Positions 19,379 through 29,421 of a stretch of 64,000 nucleotides of DNA are shown piece after piece. The notes beneath the pieces are model-generated. The model was given only the letters and a program-made list of their open reading frames with translations, ran no database searches and was not told where the DNA came from. The stretch is from an uncultured Chlorobiaceae bacterium (GTDB taxonomy: Bacteria; Bacteroidota; Chlorobiia; Chlorobiales; Chlorobiaceae). How positions within the stretch are numbered: position 1 is the stretch's first letter; each line of letters begins with the position of its first letter. Position numbers and translations under genes: made by a program. The DNA lies in the NCBI GenBank assembly GCA_903822595.1, contig CAIJPS010000020.1, forward strand, positions 1-64,000. The letters are read 5' to 3'.

Positions 19379-20761
19379 ATGAGCAGCAAAAAAGAATTAC
19401 TCTGGCAGAGCCGATTTTCATTACCCTTTGACCGCGATGCACTCTTGTTTTCTTCGTCGGTTCATGTTGACAAGAAGCTCTATCGCGAGGATATTCAGGG
19501 TTCTATTGCTCATGTTACCATGCTTGCTGAAGAGCATATTGTCAGTGTTGAGGATGCCGCCCAAATTATTGCAGGACTCAGGGAAATTGAAGTTGAACTT
19601 TCTGATGGCGCTCTTGTTCCCCACTGGGAGGATGAGGATATTCATACGGTCATTGAGAACAGGCTGAAAGAGAAGATAGGAGGTGTTGCCGGTAAACTGC
19701 ACTCCGGCAGGAGTCGTAACGATCAGGTTGCGACCGACACCCGTCTCTATATGCGCAGTCAGATTGCCGAGTTGCAGCAGGCTCTTGGAGTTCTTTTAAG
19801 GGTTCTTGTTGAAAAAGCAGAGTGCTACCACGAAACGATTATTTTCGGTTACACACATCTCCAGCGTGCCCAGCCGATTTCCGCAGGCCACTACTATCTG
19901 GCTTATTTCAACATGTTCAGTCGCGACCGTCAGCGTCTGCAGGATCTCATGAAAAGGGTGAATATCTCACCTCTCGGAGCCGCAGCTTTTGCGGGTAGCA
20001 CTCTGCCGCTCAATGTGGAAAGAACAGCGGTGCTGCTTGGTTTTGACGATCTTTTTTCAAACAGTATTGATGCCGTCAGTGATCGTGACATTGTCATAGA
20101 GTTCATCTCCGACTGTTCCATGATTATGATGCATCTGTCGCGGTTTGCTGAGGATCTGATTCTCTGGAGCTCCTATGAGTTTGGCTATCTTGAGATCAGC
20201 GATGCCTTTGCAACGGGGTCATCAATCATGCCGCAGAAGAAAAATGCCGATATTGCTGAGCTGGTAAGGGGTAAAACGGGGAGGGTGTATGGCAATCTTA
20301 TGGCTATGCTTACCATTATGAAGGGGCTTCCACTCTCTTATAACCGAGATATGCAGGAAGACAAACAACCGCTTTTTGACAGTGCAGAAACAACAATCGG
20401 AAGTGTTTCCATATTTGCCAAATTGCTTGAACATACCAAACTGAAAGAGGAAAAGCTTGCGAAATTGACGGCTGAAGATCTCAGCCTTGCAACAGAGATT
20501 GCTGAATATCTTGTGCGTAAACAGGTTCCTTTCCGCGATGCTCACCGCATTACCGGTAAAATTGTTACCTGGAGCATCGCCTCTGATGTTAACCTGCCGA
20601 ATATCCCTGTAGAAAAGTTAAGGGAGTTTTGTGAAGCTATAGGTTCGGATATCTATGATTGCCTCAAAGCGGACGTGAGTGTGAACTCAAAAAAGACACA
20701 TGGGAGCTGCTCATTTGACTCCGTTGCTCTCCAGATCGAGAAGGCCAGAAAAGAGCTTTAA
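19379..20761 (+). CDS. argH: argininosuccinate lyase
   Basis: 460 residues from ATG 19379. An in-frame GTG at 19343 would add 12 residues of no family character. The enzyme splits argininosuccinate into arginine and fumarate, the last step of the pathway started at argC. The fumarase/aspartase superfamily signature [10 protein letters not shown] is at 280-289, [12 protein letters not shown] at about 109-120, and THLQRAQP at about 159-166. It is separated from argG by the 11.7-19.1 kb island. Its stop overlaps the convergent S41 protease gene by four bases. Confidence 0.96.
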   Translation: MSSKKELLWQSRFSLPFDRDALLFSSSVHVDKKLYREDIQGSIAHVTMLAEEHIVSVEDAAQIIAGLREIEVELSDGALVPHWEDEDIHTVIENRLKEKIGGVAGKLHSGRSRNDQVATDTRLYMRSQIAELQQALGVLLRVLVEKAECYHETIIFGYTHLQRAQPISAGHYYLAYFNMFSRDRQRLQDLMKRVNISPLGAAAFAGSTLPLNVERTAVLLGFDDLFSNSIDAVSDRDIVIEFISDCSMIMMHLSRFAEDLILWSSYEFGYLEISDAFATGSSIMPQKKNADIAELVRGKTGRVYGNLMAMLTIMKGLPLSYNRDMQEDKQPLFDSAETTIGSVSIFAKLLEHTKLKEEKLAKLTAEDLSLATEIAEYLVRKQVPFRDAHRITGKIVTWSIASDVNLPNIPVEKLREFCEAIGSDIYDCLKADVSVNSKKTHGSCSFDSVALQIEKARKEL

Positions 20762-22818
20762 TGCGATAATGGCAAGGTTGATGCAGGCGGTTGACCTGCT
20801 TCAATCTCTGCCAGATCGGCCACAACTGCCACTGACTGGCTCAGTACGGCGTCCTTGTTCAGCTCTTGGGTGGTATCCGGTTCCTTAATCCACTGCCGCT
20901 CGATCTGTTTTATTGTTTCTGTTTCCGATTTGACGGTGGAATCCAAAAGTGATACAGCCTTCTTTTTACGAATTTGGTCAAGGGTATCAATATCATGCAG
21001 ATAGTTCTGGTAAAGAGAGTTTTTTGATGACCGTTCCTGAAATTTTTGACGGAGCAGATTCACTTTTTCAGGGCTGATATCTGCAGTCGGCTTATACAAT
21101 GCTGGCGAGATGGTGCTCCATGGTAGACTGCTGGTGTAGGTATCCTCGCCAATTCTTGCCATGTCGATCATGGAGGGCATGACTATATCAGGTTCTACCC
21201 CTTTATGCTGGGTGCTACCCCCAGAAATCCGGTAAAATTTTGCGATGGTCAACTTAATCTCTCCAAGCTCAGGCTGCTTTTCAACATAAGAAGCTGGTCT
21301 TGAAAGTTTGATGAGACTTTGAACAGTTCCCTTCCCGAATGTCCTCTCACCGATGATGATTCCTCGACTGTAATCCTGGATGGCCGCAGCAAAAATTTCA
21401 GAAGCTGAGGCGCTGTAACGGTTGACGAGCACGGCAAGTGGTCCACTATATTGTAACCGGCTGTCTTCATCCTTGAGTACCGCTTTTCCGCCTGCTGAGT
21501 TGCTGATCTGAACGACGGGTCCGCTTGGAATAAAAAGTCCGGTAACGTTGACAGACTCTTCAAGCGAACCGCCACCATTATCGCGAAGGTCAATAATGAT
21601 GCCGTCGACATGCTCGGCGTTCAGTTCATTGAGAATGTGGGCTACATCACGGCTTGTGCTGTTATAATTGCCTGTATTCTGTTGCTCACCTTCGAAATCA
21701 AGGTAAAATGATGGTATGGTAATCACACCAATTTTTTTATCGTTTTGCTGGATAATGCTTTTCTTTGCCGCCTGTTCCTGCAAGTTTACCTTGTCTCGTA
21801 TGAGTTCGACTATTTTTTCCGGTCCCCGTCCACCCTGACTGGACGGGAGGATTTTCAGGCGAACAACGGTACCCTTCTTTCCCCGGATCAGCTTTACCAC
21901 ATCATTGATTCTCCAACCTGATACATCAACGATATTGACAACTTTTCCCTGACCGACACCCACAATTCTGTCACCTTTTTTCAGTGTATTGCTTTTGAAT
22001 GCCGGCCCTCCAGGGATAAGCTCATTTACAACCGTATACTCTCCTTCTGTCTGTAGTTTTGCGCCGATTCCCTCAAGTGAACGACTCATGTCGATCTGAA
22101 AGTTTTGATATTCGTCTGGCGAGAAATAGCTTGTGTGGGGATCGAAGGAGGTTGTCAGGGCATAGGTATAAGCTTGAAAAGCATCATCCGGTTTCTGGCG
22201 GTTCAAAAGGTTCAGTCTGCTGGTAAAGCTTTTTGCAAGGGCTACACGAATAGTTTTGTTGTTTTCTTTGGAATACTTAAGGTTGAGCCACTGGTATTTC
22301 AGTTCTTTTCTCCACAAATCTGTAAGTTGACGCTGGTTGGCAGGCCAAGGATCACTTTTGCGATCAAGATCAAGGGTTTCTGGTGTTGAAAAGTTAAGGT
22401 GCACGGTATCGGCCGCAGCCCTCATATACCGCATTTTCTCTCTGGCCCGTTTAAGAAAGAGGTTATAGATTTCAAATCCGGCATTTGCTTTGCCAGCAAG
22501 AAATTCGTCATCAAGCTTGTTGCCGTATATTTTACTGAGCTGTTCAATATCGCTTGCCAGAAAATAGCTTTTGCTTCCGTCAAGGTTGTCGATATAACGG
22601 TGAAATATCTGCTGCGAAAGCGAGTCATTAACCGAGACTTTTCTGTAATGGTTCTGTAACAGGTATTGGCTGATATAGTTGCCAGCCTCCCTTTCTGCAA
22701 TGGTCGGTTTCAGGGCACCCACAGCTCGAGCCGAAGCTGTTCCTTTGGTATTTCCGCCAAAAACAGGAGTAACACTTCCAAGTGCAACCACAAAGAGAAG
22801 CAGATTTTTTCTCAGCAT
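20758..22818 (-). CDS. Prc-type C-terminal processing protease (S41)
   Basis: A 686-residue periplasmic protease of the tail-specific type. A signal peptide (about 1-22) precedes an N-terminal helical domain, a PDZ domain near 240-330 that recognises C-termini, and the S41 catalytic domain. The Ser-Lys dyad is intact: Ser471 in YSASASEIF and Lys496 in [10 protein letters not shown], 25 residues apart as in E. coli Prc. A C-terminal extension with charged helices follows. A very similar paralogue lies at 23690-25756 and a smaller relative at 60481-62136. Prc cleaves misfolded or tagged envelope proteins and controls peptidoglycan hydrolases in E. coli; the role here is inferred. Confidence 0.93.
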   Translation of the reverse strand: MLRKNLLLFVVALGSVTPVFGGNTKGTASARAVGALKPTIAEREAGNYISQYLLQNHYRKVSVNDSLSQQIFHRYIDNLDGSKSYFLASDIEQLSKIYGNKLDDEFLAGKANAGFEIYNLFLKRAREKMRYMRAAADTVHLNFSTPETLDLDRKSDPWPANQRQLTDLWRKELKYQWLNLKYSKENNKTIRVALAKSFTSRLNLLNRQKPDDAFQAYTYALTTSFDPHTSYFSPDEYQNFQIDMSRSLEGIGAKLQTEGEYTVVNELIPGGPAFKSNTLKKGDRIVGVGQGKVVNIVDVSGWRINDVVKLIRGKKGTVVRLKILPSSQGGRGPEKIVELIRDKVNLQEQAAKKSIIQQNDKKIGVITIPSFYLDFEGEQQNTGNYNSTSRDVAHILNELNAEHVDGIIIDLRDNGGGSLEESVNVTGLFIPSGPVVQISNSAGGKAVLKDEDSRLQYSGPLAVLVNRYSASASEIFAAAIQDYSRGIIIGERTFGKGTVQSLIKLSRPASYVEKQPELGEIKLTIAKFYRISGGSTQHKGVEPDIVMPSMIDMARIGEDTYTSSLPWSTISPALYKPTADISPEKVNLLRQKFQERSSKNSLYQNYLHDIDTLDQIRKKKAVSLLDSTVKSETETIKQIERQWIKEPDTTQELNKDAVLSQSVAVVADLAEIEAGQPPASTLPLSH

Positions 22819-22836
22819 TGTTAATTTCTGATGATC

Positions 22837-23355
22837 TTATGAGTAAACCCAGACTGAGGCTGGTGGTATATTTTTCATGACAAACCGCTTTCTTACTTGA
22901 CTCCGGAAGTTTACTTCACCAAGAGGATTGTTGAGCCCATACGTGTACATAACGCACCACTTGAGCAAACCTCCGCTGTAGAGTGTGTTTATGATGGGAA
23001 TAAATGCCGATTTAAACGGGTTGTTTATGAGGGGAATTGACAGCACCAGTCCGAACCGCTCATCAACTTTTTTTAACTGCTCCAGCGCACATGAATTGAC
23101 CGTTTTCAGATGGGGATAATTTTGCCGAAGCAAGGCACAAAACTCCTGATCGATTTCAACCAATAATGGGTTCAAGCTCGATATATGCTTTGTGATTGCT
23201 CCGGTACCTGCACCTATCTCAATAACTGAAGTCTGATCCAACTCTTTAATTGACTTAAAGATAGCTTTCGCTAAAAATTCTGAAGAGGGTATAACCGAAC
23301 CAATACTCTGCGGATTTTTTAAATATTTTTTAAGAAACAGTATCTCTTTATGCAT
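22837..23355 (-). CDS. class I SAM methyltransferase, phospholipid N-methyltransferase-like
   Basis: About 172 residues from ATG 23355, with MHKEILFLKKYLKNPQSIGS, then VIPSS, the typical start of PmtA/KsgA-like methyltransferases. An upstream Met (23457) overlaps tatA and is less likely. The SAM-binding motif VIEIGAGTGAITK and acidic strand end VEID are present. These enzymes methylate phosphatidylethanolamine or related amines at the membrane. The stop is 19 bases before the protease gene and the start is 17 bases after tatA, so all three probably share a transcript. Substrate not certain. Confidence 0.75.
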   Translation of the reverse strand: MHKEILFLKKYLKNPQSIGSVIPSSEFLAKAIFKSIKELDQTSVIEIGAGTGAITKHISSLNPLLVEIDQEFCALLRQNYPHLKTVNSCALEQLKKVDERFGLVLSIPLINNPFKSAFIPIINTLYSGGLLKWCVMYTYGLNNPLGEVNFRSQVRKRFVMKNIPPASVWVYS

Positions 23356-23371
23356 GTATTTGCCCGATGTT

Positions 23372-23593
23372 TTATGTTTTCTTATTATCCTTGGCCGAGA
23401 CATCTTCGTCATTTTTTGATGCCACGGTTTCAACAGCCTTATTGAATTCATTTTCAAGATCAGCCTGTGCTTTTTTGAACTCCCTCATTCCTTTCCCGAG
23501 TCCCCTGGCCAATTCAGGCAGTTTTGATGGACCAAAAAATAACAGCACGACAAACAGAATAAGCAATAGCTCCTGACCACCCAGTCCAAACAT
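23372..23593 (-). CDS. tatA: twin-arginine translocase subunit TatA
   Basis: A 73-residue protein with the TatA/E plan: a short N-terminal membrane helix (about 5-20, [16 protein letters not shown]), the [16 protein letters not shown] hinge and amphipathic helix, and a charged tail. TatA multimers form the pore for folded proteins carrying twin-arginine signals. No tatB or tatC is adjacent. It lies between the two paralogous Prc proteases, which makes a link to envelope protein traffic plausible. Confidence 0.93.
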   Translation of the reverse strand: MFGLGGQELLLILFVVLLFFGPSKLPELARGLGKGMREFKKAQADLENEFNKAVETVASKNDEDVSAKDNKKT

Positions 23594-23689
23594 TGAAGCT
23601 CCTCCTCAAAATTTATAGTTATCAATACAATCCTTATCAACACCCTTTCCCATTCATACGCATACCGCTTGATTTTCTTTCAATAAGGC

Positions 23690-25756
23690 TTAGTTCAACG
23701 AAGGCAAAGTTCGTACAATTGTTTGTCTTTGAATGGCTTTCAGATCGGCCAGGTCAGCAACGACTGCTGCTGACTGGTTGAGTAACACATCTTTGTTCTG
23801 GCTTTTAGTCGAATCCTGATCCTGAATCCACTGCCCCTCAATCTGTTTTATCCTCTCTATTTCAGATTTAAATGCAGAATCCTGAAGTGATACCGCCTTT
23901 TTTTTACGAATCTGGTTGAGGATATTCAGATCATGCAGATAGGCCTGGTAATAACGGTTCTTTTTTGACCGTTCCTGCTGCTTTTGGCGGAGAAGTCCGA
24001 TATCTGCCGGGGTGACTTCTGCTGTCGGACGATAAAATGCGCGAGATATCGTGCTCCATGGCAGACTGCTGCTATAAGTATCTTCTCCTACAATAGAGGT
24101 ATCAATCATCGAAGGCATGACAATGTCGGGGATGACCCCTTTATGCTGTGTGCTTCCTCCGGAAATCCGGTAAAATTTTGCGATGGTGAGCTTAATCTGG
24201 CCAAGCTCAGGCTGTTTTCCAAAAAAATTAAAGGGTCTTGACAGTTTTATGAGGCTTTGAACAGTTCCTTTGCCAAACGTTCTCTCGCCAATGATTACAC
24301 CGCGGCCATAATCCTGTATCGCGGCGGCAAAAATTTCTGATGCTGATGCGCTGTAACGGTTGACCAGCACTGCAAGTGGTCCGCTATACAGTACCCTGCG
24401 ATCTTCATCCCTGAGTACCATTTTGCCTCCTGTTGAATTGCTGATTTGAACGACAGGTCCGTTTGGAATAAAAAGTCCGGTAACGTTGACAGACTCTTCA
24501 AGCGAACCGCCACCATTGTCACGAAGGTCAATGACAATGCCATCAACATGTTCAGTATTGAGTTCATTCAGAATACGGGTTACGTCACGGCTTGTGCTGT
24601 TGTAGTTGCCGGTATTTTGTTGCTGGCCTTCAAAATCAAGGTAAAATGACGGGATAGTAATCACACCAATTTTTTCACCATTCTGCTGGATAATACTTTT
24701 CTTTGCAGCCTGTTCCTGCAAGTCGACCTTATCTCGCATAAGCATGACTATTTTTGCCGGGCCGCGCCCACTCTGGCTTGCCGGGAAAATTTTCAGGCGA
24801 ACAATGGTGCCTTTTTTGCCCCGGATCAGTTTTACCACATCATTGATTCTCCAGCCTGAAACATCCAAAATATCAGCATTCCGTCCCTGACCAACGCCTA
24901 CAATTTTATCCCCTTTTTTCAAAAGATTGCTTTTAAATGCTGGTCCTCCAGCAATAACCTCATTCACGACGGTATACTCACTTTCGGTTTGCAGTTTAGC
25001 TCCGATTCCTTCAAGAGAGCGGCTCATGTCTATTTGAAAGTTTTCATACTCGTCTGGAGAGAAATAGCTGGTATGGGGATCAAACGAGGTTGTCAAGGCA
25101 TAGATATAGGTTTGGAAAGCATCTTCCGACTTCTGGCGGTTCAAAATGTTCAAACGGTTTGTGAAGCTTTTTGCAAGTTTTTCTCGAATGGTACTGTTAT
25201 TCTCCCCGGAATATTTAAGGTTGAGCCACTGGTATTTCAGCTCTTTTTTCCACATTTCAGTAAGTTGACGTCTGTCTGCAGGCCAAGGGTCCGCCTTTCG
25301 GTCAAGGTCAAGGGTTTCTGGTACTGAAAAGTTGAAGCGTACGGTATCGGCGGTTGCCTTCATATACCGCATTTTTTCTTTGGCCCGTTTAAGAAAAAAG
25401 TTATAGACACCAAATCCAGCATTTGATTTTCCAGCAAGAAATTCATCATCAATACGGTTTCCGTAAACATGCCGAAGGCTTTCGACCTCGCTTGCTACAA
25501 AATAGCTTTTACTGCCGTCAAGATTGTCAATATAGCGATTGAGTATCTGCTGAGAAAGAGAGTCATTGACCGATACCTTTCTATAGTGGTTCTGCAGAAG
25601 ATATTGACTGATATATTTACCAGCCTCATCCTGTGCCGCAGTCGGCCTGAGAGTAACGACGGTTATGGCTGGATCGGAAGTCCCGGCATTTATTGTAAAT
25701 ACCGGCACAGTACTTCCCAATGCAACAATCATGAGAAGCAGATTTTTTCTAAGCAT
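23690..25756 (-). CDS. Prc-type C-terminal processing protease (S41), paralogue
   Basis: A 688-residue protease closely matching the 20758-22818 product along its whole length. The N-terminus ([17 protein letters not shown]), PDZ block ([16 protein letters not shown]) and catalytic part ([25 protein letters not shown]) are shared. Ser and Lys are both intact. Even the DNA is nearly identical in places, for example around the [12 protein letters not shown] codons, which indicates a fairly recent duplication. The signal peptide and C-terminal tail diverge most. Its gene is upstream of tatA in the same direction with a 96-base gap. Confidence 0.93.
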   Translation of the reverse strand: MLRKNLLLMIVALGSTVPVFTINAGTSDPAITVVTLRPTAAQDEAGKYISQYLLQNHYRKVSVNDSLSQQILNRYIDNLDGSKSYFVASEVESLRHVYGNRIDDEFLAGKSNAGFGVYNFFLKRAKEKMRYMKATADTVRFNFSVPETLDLDRKADPWPADRRQLTEMWKKELKYQWLNLKYSGENNSTIREKLAKSFTNRLNILNRQKSEDAFQTYIYALTTSFDPHTSYFSPDEYENFQIDMSRSLEGIGAKLQTESEYTVVNEVIAGGPAFKSNLLKKGDKIVGVGQGRNADILDVSGWRINDVVKLIRGKKGTIVRLKIFPASQSGRGPAKIVMLMRDKVDLQEQAAKKSIIQQNGEKIGVITIPSFYLDFEGQQQNTGNYNSTSRDVTRILNELNTEHVDGIVIDLRDNGGGSLEESVNVTGLFIPNGPVVQISNSTGGKMVLRDEDRRVLYSGPLAVLVNRYSASASEIFAAAIQDYGRGVIIGERTFGKGTVQSLIKLSRPFNFFGKQPELGQIKLTIAKFYRISGGSTQHKGVIPDIVMPSMIDTSIVGEDTYSSSLPWSTISRAFYRPTAEVTPADIGLLRQKQQERSKKNRYYQAYLHDLNILNQIRKKKAVSLQDSAFKSEIERIKQIEGQWIQDQDSTKSQNKDVLLNQSAAVVADLADLKAIQRQTIVRTLPSLN

Positions 25757-25912
25757 TGTTGTGCGTGATGATTCAGATGTTTAACGGCAGCAGTGAAGCT
25801 GTACTTGAATAAGAAAGCAAATATACATATATTGCGAGGCATTTGGCAACGCCTTTAATAAACAGAGTTTTGATGAAAAACTGACGCGAATAATAACAAT
25901 AAAAAGCTTTCA

Positions 25913-26887
25913 ATGGAAAAGAAAAAAATCAGTTATAAAGAACTCGGACTGTGTAACAGCCGGGAGCTTTTCAGTAAAGCCGTGACAGGCGGTTACGCAA
26001 TTCCGGCGTACAACTTTAATAATCTTGAGCAGATGCAGGCAATCATTCTCGCCTGTGTGGAAACCAAGTCTCCTGTTATCCTGCAGGTTTCAAAAGGAGC
26101 CAGAAGCTATGCAAACGAAACACTGCTTCGCTACCTTGCCCAGGGAGCTGTCGCCTACGCAGCAGAACTTGGCTCACCAATACCAATTGTCCTTCATCTT
26201 GATCACGGAGACAGCTTTGAACTCTGCAAGGACTGTATCGATTCCGGATTCTCTTCTGTGATGATTGATGGTTCACACCTTTCCTATGAAGAGAACATCG
26301 AATTGACAAAAAAAGTTGTTGACTATGCTCACCAGTTTGATGTCACCGTTGAGGGTGAACTTGGTGTGCTGGCAGGTATTGAAGACGAGGTTTCGGCTGC
26401 CCACCATACCTACACCCAACCGGAAGAGGTCGAGGATTTTGTTGCAAAAACCGGTGTAGACAGTCTTGCTATTTCCATCGGTACTTCACACGGTGCTTTC
26501 AAGTTTAAACCGGGTGAAGATCCAAAAATTCGCCTCGATATCCTGACCGAAATTGAAAATCGTATTCCGGGATTTCCTATCGTGTTGCATGGATCTTCTT
26601 CAGTTCCTCAGGAACTGGTAAAGACCATCAATGAGCATGGTGGAAAACTGAAGGATGCAATCGGCATCAGCGAAGATCAGCTTCGTCTTGCGGCCAAGTC
26701 AGCGGTATGTAAAATTAATATCGACTCTGATGGACGGCTTGCCATGACTGCCGCCATCCGCAAGGTGCTTGATGAAAAACCTGAAGAGTTTGATCCAAGA
26801 AAATATCTTGGACCGGCCCGTGATGCTCTCAAGAAACTCTATGTACACAAGATCATCAACGTTCTTGGCTCTGACGGGAAGGCATAA
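25913..26887 (+). CDS. fba: class II fructose-bisphosphate aldolase
   Basis: A 324-residue zinc aldolase. It shows the NFNNLEQ opening, the zinc ligand region HLDHGDSFE, the acidic loop with VEGELG, the phosphate and zinc site GTSHGAFK, and VLHGSSSVP. It cleaves or forms fructose 1,6-bisphosphate, linking glycolysis and gluconeogenesis; autotrophs on the reverse TCA cycle need it for sugar synthesis. It is a single-gene unit with its own spacer upstream and a strong terminator at 26904-26933. Confidence 0.96.
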   Translation: MEKKKISYKELGLCNSRELFSKAVTGGYAIPAYNFNNLEQMQAIILACVETKSPVILQVSKGARSYANETLLRYLAQGAVAYAAELGSPIPIVLHLDHGDSFELCKDCIDSGFSSVMIDGSHLSYEENIELTKKVVDYAHQFDVTVEGELGVLAGIEDEVSAAHHTYTQPEEVEDFVAKTGVDSLAISIGTSHGAFKFKPGEDPKIRLDILTEIENRIPGFPIVLHGSSSVPQELVKTINEHGGKLKDAIGISEDQLRLAAKSAVCKINIDSDGRLAMTAAIRKVLDEKPEEFDPRKYLGPARDALKKLYVHKIINVLGSDGKA

Positions 26888-26903
26888 CTGGTTTCAGTGC
26901 AAT

Positions 26904-26933
26904 AAAAAAAGGCGTCTATAGGCGCCTTTTTTT
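26904..26933. terminator. bidirectional intrinsic terminator
   Basis: A stem with GGCG and CGCC core extended by an A run and a T run of seven (26904-26914 with 26923-26933) follows the aldolase gene. It can also end the converging amidohydrolase transcript on the minus strand. Confidence 0.85.
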
Positions 26934-26974
26934 ATGATAAGTCACGGGGATTGTACAGGATCGGAAGCAGTTTC

Positions 26975-28192
26975 TCATGCAAACTGAAGGAGTCGTAATG
27001 CTGAATAGGCAAGCAATCCACTTCCAATTTCAAGAGCACGTTCTTCAGGGTTGAAGGTTGGCGAGTGCAGGGTATTACCTTTTTCCTGTTGCAGGTTGCC
27101 TGTTCCAATTTGCCAGAAAGTGCCGGGACGCTCCTGCAGATAGTAGGCAAAATCCTCCGCTGTCATGATCGGTTCACTCTCAAGCACATTCTCCGTACCG
27201 AGATATTCGCCGCAGATAATCTCTGCTTTTTCAGTAACAGCAAGGTCGTTGAAAAGAACCGGATAACCTTTCCTGATTTCCACTTTACCCTCAACACCAA
27301 GTCCCTGGGAAACATGGTCGACCGTCTGGCGCAACCTCTCCTGAACTGCACAGCGCACAGCCTCGTTCATGGTTCTCATTGTACCGGACATGGTCACCTG
27401 CATCGGAATGACATTGGGCGCATTGCCGCCATGAATGGATGCTATCGAAACAACTGCAGGTTCATGAGGAGGAACAACCCGGCTGACAAGATGCTGAACC
27501 GCTGTAATGATATGGGCTGCAGCCAGAACAGGATCGGCAGCCTTGTGTGGCGCAGAGGCATGACCTCCCTGCCCTGTCACGGTGAAATACAGTTCATCTG
27601 TAGCCGCCATAAAGCTCCCTTTGCAGAGGGCAACTTTCCCGGTTTCAACATTGGGAAAGCAGTGCTGACCGATAATTATTGAGGGATTGAATTGTTTGAA
27701 AAGACCAGCATCAAGAAAAGGTTTTGCTCCACCAGGGGCTTTTTCTTCGGCTGGCTGAAAAACAAGAAGCACATCTCCTTCGAGCTCATCTTTCATGTCG
27801 GAAAGAATTTTGGCCGCACCGAGAAGCATTGCTGTATGCATGTCATGCCCACATGCGTGCATTTTACCGGACTCAAGGGAACAGAATCCATGCGAATTTT
27901 CTTCGTTAAGGGGGAGTGCATCAATATCTGCCCTTAAAGCCACAACCATGCCTTTGCCCGACTTCCGTTCGCCACGGATCAAGGCGATCACACCGGTTTC
28001 AAGCAAGGGAGGTTCCGGTGTAATGCCAAGACGAAGAAGGTAGTCTGTTATCAGGGCTGTGGTTCTTACCTCTTCATAAGAGAGTTCAGGATGGAGATGG
28101 ATATCCCTGCGCAAAGCAACGATCTCCGGAAACAGCTCTGCAGCACGCTCTTGCATTCGCCCGGCAAGTCCGGGAGAGTGTTCATTTGTCAT
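26975..28192 (-). CDS. M20D-family amidohydrolase (hippurate/IAA-amino acid hydrolase type)
   Basis: A 405-residue metallopeptidase-like enzyme removing an acyl group from an N-acyl amino acid. The N-terminus has ELSYEEVRTTALI; the metal site is ACGHDMHTAMLLGAAKIL, with a Cys and two His as usual in M20D; the dimerisation lid contains GGHASAPHKAADP, and MTAEDFAYY is near the C-terminus. The substrate cannot be told from sequence. It stands alone, with 110 bases to the next minus-strand gene start. Confidence 0.9.
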   Translation of the reverse strand: MTNEHSPGLAGRMQERAAELFPEIVALRRDIHLHPELSYEEVRTTALITDYLLRLGITPEPPLLETGVIALIRGERKSGKGMVVALRADIDALPLNEENSHGFCSLESGKMHACGHDMHTAMLLGAAKILSDMKDELEGDVLLVFQPAEEKAPGGAKPFLDAGLFKQFNPSIIIGQHCFPNVETGKVALCKGSFMAATDELYFTVTGQGGHASAPHKAADPVLAAAHIITAVQHLVSRVVPPHEPAVVSIASIHGGNAPNVIPMQVTMSGTMRTMNEAVRCAVQERLRQTVDHVSQGLGVEGKVEIRKGYPVLFNDLAVTEKAEIICGEYLGTENVLESEPIMTAEDFAYYLQERPGTFWQIGTGNLQQEKGNTLHSPTFNPEERALEIGSGLLAYSALRLLQFA

Positions 28193-28303
28193 ACATCACG
28201 TTGATTTAATAAAATAATAACTTATGATCATAAATCGTGTTGCGCTCTGGAATGGATTACCCTCAGGCAAGTCAGTTAACCGCACATCTGTCTGCTAAAA
28301 TAG

Positions 28304-28996
28304 CTACATATCCATGAAATGGATAAATTCAAGAGCCTTCTCTCTCATGTCATCATCTTTTTCTTTGAAGAACGGAGATGTGTAGCGAATGGCGTAACCA
28401 TATTTTTCGAGATTTTTTACCAGACGAAAGAGGTCATGTGTCTGAAGCCTGAAGGTGATAACCATACTTTCACTCTCTGGAGGTGCGGGGTAGATGCCGA
28501 AACTCAGAACAGTTGCATCGTTTTTCTCAAGTGCGGCAATAACCTCGGAGAGTTTCAGGTCAAACGATGGTACATCCAGTTCAAGGGTCACAGCTTCTTC
28601 GCCTAAATGGAAAAGAGCGGCGATACGCTCAAGAAGAATCACTTTTTCGATAACGCCGATATACTTCCCCTCCTCATCCCAAACTGGAATATGTGATGCG
28701 GAAAAAGTGCCTATCCTTGAGAAAATGTCGAATAGATGCTCATCCAGTCCAATACTTTCAGCTTTTTCAAGATTAAGTTCACTCAGGCGCACTCCCTTTG
28801 TTTTTTTTGACTGCTCCAGGAGCAATAAGAGATCCATAAGAGTCACCATTGCCGAGATTTTCCCATCATGCAGTAACGGTGCACACTCAAACCCTCCTTT
28901 TTGCATGAAGGCAAGGGCCTCTACAACCAAAGCGTCATCACCAAAAACCGGGTAGGTTGCATCAAGACCACTCTTTATGCATTCATTTAACAGCAT
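28304..28996 (-). CDS. CBS-domain pair protein with ACT-like C-terminal part
   Basis: 230 residues. Two CBS motifs occupy about 1-135 (for instance GGFECAPLLHDGKISAMVTL and SHIPVWDEEGKYIGVIEK), which normally bind adenosine nucleotides. The C-terminal 85 residues (VTLELDVPSFDLKLSEVIAA) read as an ACT-like fold, often a small-molecule regulator. The start overlaps the rpiB stop by 10 bases, making it the last gene of the ppk-rpiB operon. A regulatory role is inferred from the domains. Confidence 0.85.
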   Translation of the reverse strand: MLLNECIKSGLDATYPVFGDDALVVEALAFMQKGGFECAPLLHDGKISAMVTLMDLLLLLEQSKKTKGVRLSELNLEKAESIGLDEHLFDIFSRIGTFSASHIPVWDEEGKYIGVIEKVILLERIAALFHLGEEAVTLELDVPSFDLKLSEVIAALEKNDATVLSFGIYPAPPESESMVITFRLQTHDLFRLVKNLEKYGYAIRYTSPFFKEKDDDMREKALEFIHFMDM

Positions 28997-29421
28997 GGCT
29001 CGATTTTATTGACTCTTCGCTGGTGTCTGCCCCCTTCAAAATCGGTGGAAAACCAGTTGTGAAGACTTTTTTCAATAGTTGCCTTATCGGTAAAGCGGGC
29101 AGAGAAACAGATAATATTCGCATTATTATGCTGACGGGCAAGTGTTGCGAATTCCGGGTTGCAGGCAACTGCCGCACGGATCCCCTTTACTTTATTTGCA
29201 GAGATAGAAACTCCAATACCGGTACCACATAACAGTATTCCGGAATCGTAAAGCCCTCCAGCTACAGCCTCGGCAACTTTGCGGGCATAATCGGGATAAT
29301 CCACCGACTCTTCATTGAACGGCCCCATGTCGTTGAATTCATAACCACGGTGTTCAAGCCAGTCAAGAACAGTTTTTTTGAATTCAAAGCCTGCATGATC
29401 GCTTCCAACTGCAATTTTCAT
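28987..29421 (-). CDS. rpiB: ribose-5-phosphate isomerase B
   Basis: A 144-residue enzyme interconverting ribose 5-phosphate and ribulose 5-phosphate. It shows [12 protein letters not shown] at the start, [17 protein letters not shown] with the catalytic Cys, and [12 protein letters not shown]. The length is standard. The start overlaps the ppk stop by four bases (ATGA), and its stop overlaps the CBS protein start, so these genes are co-translated. Confidence 0.96.
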   Translation of the reverse strand: MKIAVGSDHAGFEFKKTVLDWLEHRGYEFNDMGPFNEESVDYPDYARKVAEAVAGGLYDSGILLCGTGIGVSISANKVKGIRAAVACNPEFATLARQHNNANIICFSARFTDKATIEKSLHNWFSTDFEGGRHQRRVNKIEPCC

